A stretch of DNA of 9,742 nucleotides from Ruminococcaceae bacterium UBA5396 (GTDB lineage: Bacteria > Bacillota > Clostridia > Oscillospirales > Acutalibacteraceae), in NCBI GenBank assembly GCA_002410715.1, contig DHOG01000080.1, positions 5,983 to 15,724 on the forward strand, in the 5' to 3' direction. The position numbers and the translations under genes are program-made. Below, piece after piece: positions 7,086-9,742 of the stretch. Below the pieces are notes generated by a model. The model was given only the letters and a program-made list of their open reading frames with translations. It had not been told where the DNA came from and did no database searches. How positions within the stretch are numbered: position 1 is the stretch's first letter; each line of letters opens with the position of its first letter.

Positions 7086-9742
7086 ATGGCTAAAAAATTT
7101 AAAAAAGTTTTGTGCTTGATTATGGCAGCTGTGCTTAACATTTCTGTTATTTCATATGCCGGTGCGGAACAGGCAGCAGAAGACAAAGGTGAAGCTGCAT
7201 CCTTTAGCCAAAGTGAATACGACCGGTATTACAGCAAGGCAGCGGAGTTTCCGTTTATCAATGAAAATATTTTGCTTGAAGCGTCTTCGGCAGAAAATTT
7301 CGAGAAAGAAATCATTATTGCCAATGCTGCTGACAGCGGCGGCAATGATGTGTCAAAGCCTGCGGTATTGCTCAATGAAATCGGTACTAACAAATTAAAG
7401 TGGAATATTACAGCAGAAAAGGATATGAGATTCCAGGTCATCCTGACCTATTTGCCCCAGTCAAAAGGGGAAAATTTAAAGGTTTCTCTACTGATAGACG
7501 GAGCAGCGCCTTTTAATGATTCCAAAGCCATATCACTGCGGAAGGCATATAAAAACCAATACGGGATCAAAGCTGATAAATACGGAAACGACCAGCGTCC
7601 GCCTATGCATGAGGTGGAGCAATGGCAGGAGTTAAGGCTGCAGGAATTTGAGTATTTCAATCCCGAGCCGTTTTCCTTCTATGTCGCAAAAGGTAATCAT
7701 ACCATCACGCTTTCCGCAGTCGAGGGAGAGGTTGCTGTTGCTTCTGTCCTGCTCTGCGGTGAGCAGAAAATTGAAGATCATAAGGATTATCTCAAAGCAA
7801 ACGGGTTTGAAGGGCTTGTCAATGCCGGTGTCATAAAAAAACAGGCTGAAGACACTTTTATGGTATCATCTCCTTCAATTTACGCAGTGGCAGACCGAAG
7901 CAACAGCGCGATTGAACCGCAAAGCCCCGATAAGGTGAGGCTGAATGTTCTTGGAAACGGAAACTGGCGGTTTGATGGTCAGCAGGTTACATGGAAAATC
8001 AAAGTGACCGAAACCGGCTTTTATAACATTGCCTTTAAGGTGAAGCAGTCCATTCTACGGGGAATGAATGTGACAAGAAAGCTCTATATTGACGGAGAAG
8101 TCCCATTTACACAAGCCGGCACAATCGAGTTTCCCTACAACAGCAAATGGTACATAAAAACGTTGGGCGACAAATCTCCGCAGGCGGTTTATCTAACCGC
8201 GGGTGAGCATACTGTCACGCTGGAGGCGCTGGCCGGGGATACTTCACCTACATTAAAAACGCTTAGCAATTCGCTGTATGAGTTAAATAAGCTTTACAGA
8301 GAAATTATCATGATAACCGGCACCAATCCAGATCCTATGCAGGATTATAAGCTTGATCTACAGGTTAACGACCTGATCGGCAGGCTTGAAAAGGTACGAC
8401 AGGCTATACATGCAGAGGGAAATCGACTGGAAAACGTCTTTGGAAGCAGCGTGTCGGAGGTTTCGGTCTTAAACGAAACGGCCTACCTGCTTGATAAGTT
8501 TATATATGACCCAGATGAAATTGTAAACAGCCTAAATGTTTTTCGGGATAATATCAGCGCACTCGGTACAACACAGCTAAAACTGCAGGAGCAGCCGCTG
8601 GATATGGATTATCTATGCCTGTATGGCAGTGAAGCAAAGCTGCCTTCGGCAAAACCCGGCATTTGGGATTCAATATTGTTTGAATTTAGAAAGTTTGTTG
8701 CGACATTTTACAATGACTATAACGCGGTCGGAGAAAGCGGAGAGGATGCCGTTGAAGTTTGGATGTCATCCGGCCGTGATCAGACACAGATACTCAGAAG
8801 AATTATTGACGATGAATTTACTCCCAAGACAGGCATAAAAGTCGGACTGAATATCGTAAGCACCGGAGATGTGCTGATCCAGGCCACACTAGTAAACAAA
8901 GGCCCCGATGTGGCTTTAATGGTTCCCAAGGAATACCCCATTAATCTGGCAATGCGAAACGCTTTGATTCCTGTCTCGGATTTTAAGGATTTCAATTCGG
9001 TTAAGGAACGATTCTTAGACTGTTCCATGATACCGTTTGATTATAAAAACAACTATTACGCATTGCCGGAGACATTGGATTTCAGTATGATGTTTTACCG
9101 CAAGGATGTTTTCGACGAGCTTGGACTTCCCCCTCCAAACACGTGGGAAGAGTTCTATGATGTGGTTTCGTTCTTGCAGCGAAGGCACATGACATCAGGA
9201 ATCCCTGATAATCAGGGAACGTTTGATATGTTCTTATATCAAAGGAACGCATCCTTTTACAAGCCTGATCTGAAATCAACCAATCTTGATTCGGACGAGG
9301 CGCTGGAATCTTTTGAGGAATGGACCAATCTTTACAGAAAGCTTGGAATGCCCCGCTCATTTGACTTTTTTAATCGGTTCAGAACGGGTGAAATGCCAAT
9401 TGGCATCGTGAGCTACAATTTCTATAATCTGCTGACTGCTGCTGCACCGGAGTTGGCTGGACAGTGGGATATGCTGCCCATTCCCGGCAGGATAGATAAA
9501 AGCGGTGATCTCAACCGCAGCGAGGGCTCAAACGGTTCGGCCAGTATTATTCTAAAGCGAAATAACAACCCCGAAGACAGCTGGGAATTTGTGAAGTGGT
9601 GGACCAGTGAAGAGACGCAGGCCCGATACGGAAACGAGTTAGAGCAGCTTATGGGAACGGCGTCTAGATATAATACGGCAAATATCAATGCAATGAGCCA
9701 GCTGCCCTGGTCAAAAAAGCAGCTCGAAAAGCTGAAAGAGCA
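7086..9742 (+). CDS. Large ABC-type sugar-binding protein with duplicated N-terminal modules (partial)
   Basis: The frame is open without a stop from ATG 7086 to the right edge (885 codons), so the C-terminus is missing. The start follows GGGGGTGA at 7-base spacing. In order: a Sec signal peptide with a cleavage site near residue 27 (YAGA|EQ) and no lipobox Cys; two related beta-rich modules (about 45-225 and 235-395) that share IDGxxPF (Asp138, Asp336) and a GxHTxTL ending (His205, His375); a helical region (about 400-540); and from about 556 a periplasmic-binding fold of the SBP_bac_1 type (VEVWMSSGRDQTQ, FDELGLPPPNTWEEFYDVV, NGSASIILKRNNNPEDSWEF, WWTSEETQARYG). Sugar-binding proteins are usually 400-450 residues, so this one has about 550 extra. 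Oversized Firmicutes binding proteins of this layout are known. As the last gene after two manno-oligosaccharide enzymes, it probably delivers mannan fragments to permeases encoded just beyond the window. Confidence 0.88.
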   Translation, partial: MAKKFKKVLCLIMAAVLNISVISYAGAEQAAEDKGEAASFSQSEYDRYYSKAAEFPFINENILLEASSAENFEKEIIIANAADSGGNDVSKPAVLLNEIGTNKLKWNITAEKDMRFQVILTYLPQSKGENLKVSLLIDGAAPFNDSKAISLRKAYKNQYGIKADKYGNDQRPPMHEVEQWQELRLQEFEYFNPEPFSFYVAKGNHTITLSAVEGEVAVASVLLCGEQKIEDHKDYLKANGFEGLVNAGVIKKQAEDTFMVSSPSIYAVADRSNSAIEPQSPDKVRLNVLGNGNWRFDGQQVTWKIKVTETGFYNIAFKVKQSILRGMNVTRKLYIDGEVPFTQAGTIEFPYNSKWYIKTLGDKSPQAVYLTAGEHTVTLEALAGDTSPTLKTLSNSLYELNKLYREIIMITGTNPDPMQDYKLDLQVNDLIGRLEKVRQAIHAEGNRLENVFGSSVSEVSVLNETAYLLDKFIYDPDEIVNSLNVFRDNISALGTTQLKLQEQPLDMDYLCLYGSEAKLPSAKPGIWDSILFEFRKFVATFYNDYNAVGESGEDAVEVWMSSGRDQTQILRRIIDDEFTPKTGIKVGLNIVSTGDVLIQATLVNKGPDVALMVPKEYPINLAMRNALIPVSDFKDFNSVKERFLDCSMIPFDYKNNYYALPETLDFSMMFYRKDVFDELGLPPPNTWEEFYDVVSFLQRRHMTSGIPDNQGTFDMFLYQRNASFYKPDLKSTNLDSDEALESFEEWTNLYRKLGMPRSFDFFNRFRTGEMPIGIVSYNFYNLLTAAAPELAGQWDMLPIPGRIDKSGDLNRSEGSNGSASIILKRNNNPEDSWEFVKWWTSEETQARYGNELEQLMGTASRYNTANINAMSQLPWSKKQLEKLKE

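Overview
The window is a mannan-utilisation locus. It most likely comes from an anaerobic, low-to-mid-GC Gram-positive bacterium of class Clostridia (Ruminococcus/Clostridium-like). That placement is inferred from AGGAGG-type ribosome sites, TTG start use, a lipoprotein signal peptide, a Gram-positive cell-wall-anchor-like C-terminus of the kind seen in Ruminococcaceae/Oscillospiraceae, and an intracellular phosphorolytic (GH130) sugar pathway. No ribosomal or other taxonomic marker is present, so it is tentative.

Layout. Positions 1-123 are the apparent 3' end of an unidentified plus-strand gene. A hairpin with T-runs on both sides (211-257) separates it from a convergent AraC-type regulator gene (266-1117, minus strand, TTG start). 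An AT-rich divergent region (1118-1343) carries a perfect extended -10 promoter facing right. To its right lie five plus-strand genes: a secreted lipoprotein beta-mannanase with a CBM35/CBM6-like module and a GH26 domain (1344-3020); a duplicated-domain surface protein with an NVDTG wall-anchor-like tail, of no family I recognise (3072-4925); a strong hairpin (4957-4999); a cytoplasmic GH113 beta-mannanase (5065-6021); a GH130 mannosyl phosphorylase (6036-7052); and a very large solute-binding protein that stays open to the right edge (7086 to >9742).

How they work together (inference). The GH26 lipoprotein cuts mannan at the cell surface. The wall-anchored duplicated protein and the outsized binding protein may hold the polymer or its fragments. 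The fragments would enter through an ABC transporter whose permease genes should lie just beyond the window. GH113 then trims the oligosaccharides in the cytoplasm, and GH130 phosphorolyses them to mannose 1-phosphate, saving ATP. The divergent AraC protein is the obvious candidate regulator.

The parts least explained by known families are the 3072-4925 surface protein and the approximately 550-residue N-terminal half of the binding protein, which itself looks internally duplicated. Both are candidate new glycan-binding modules.
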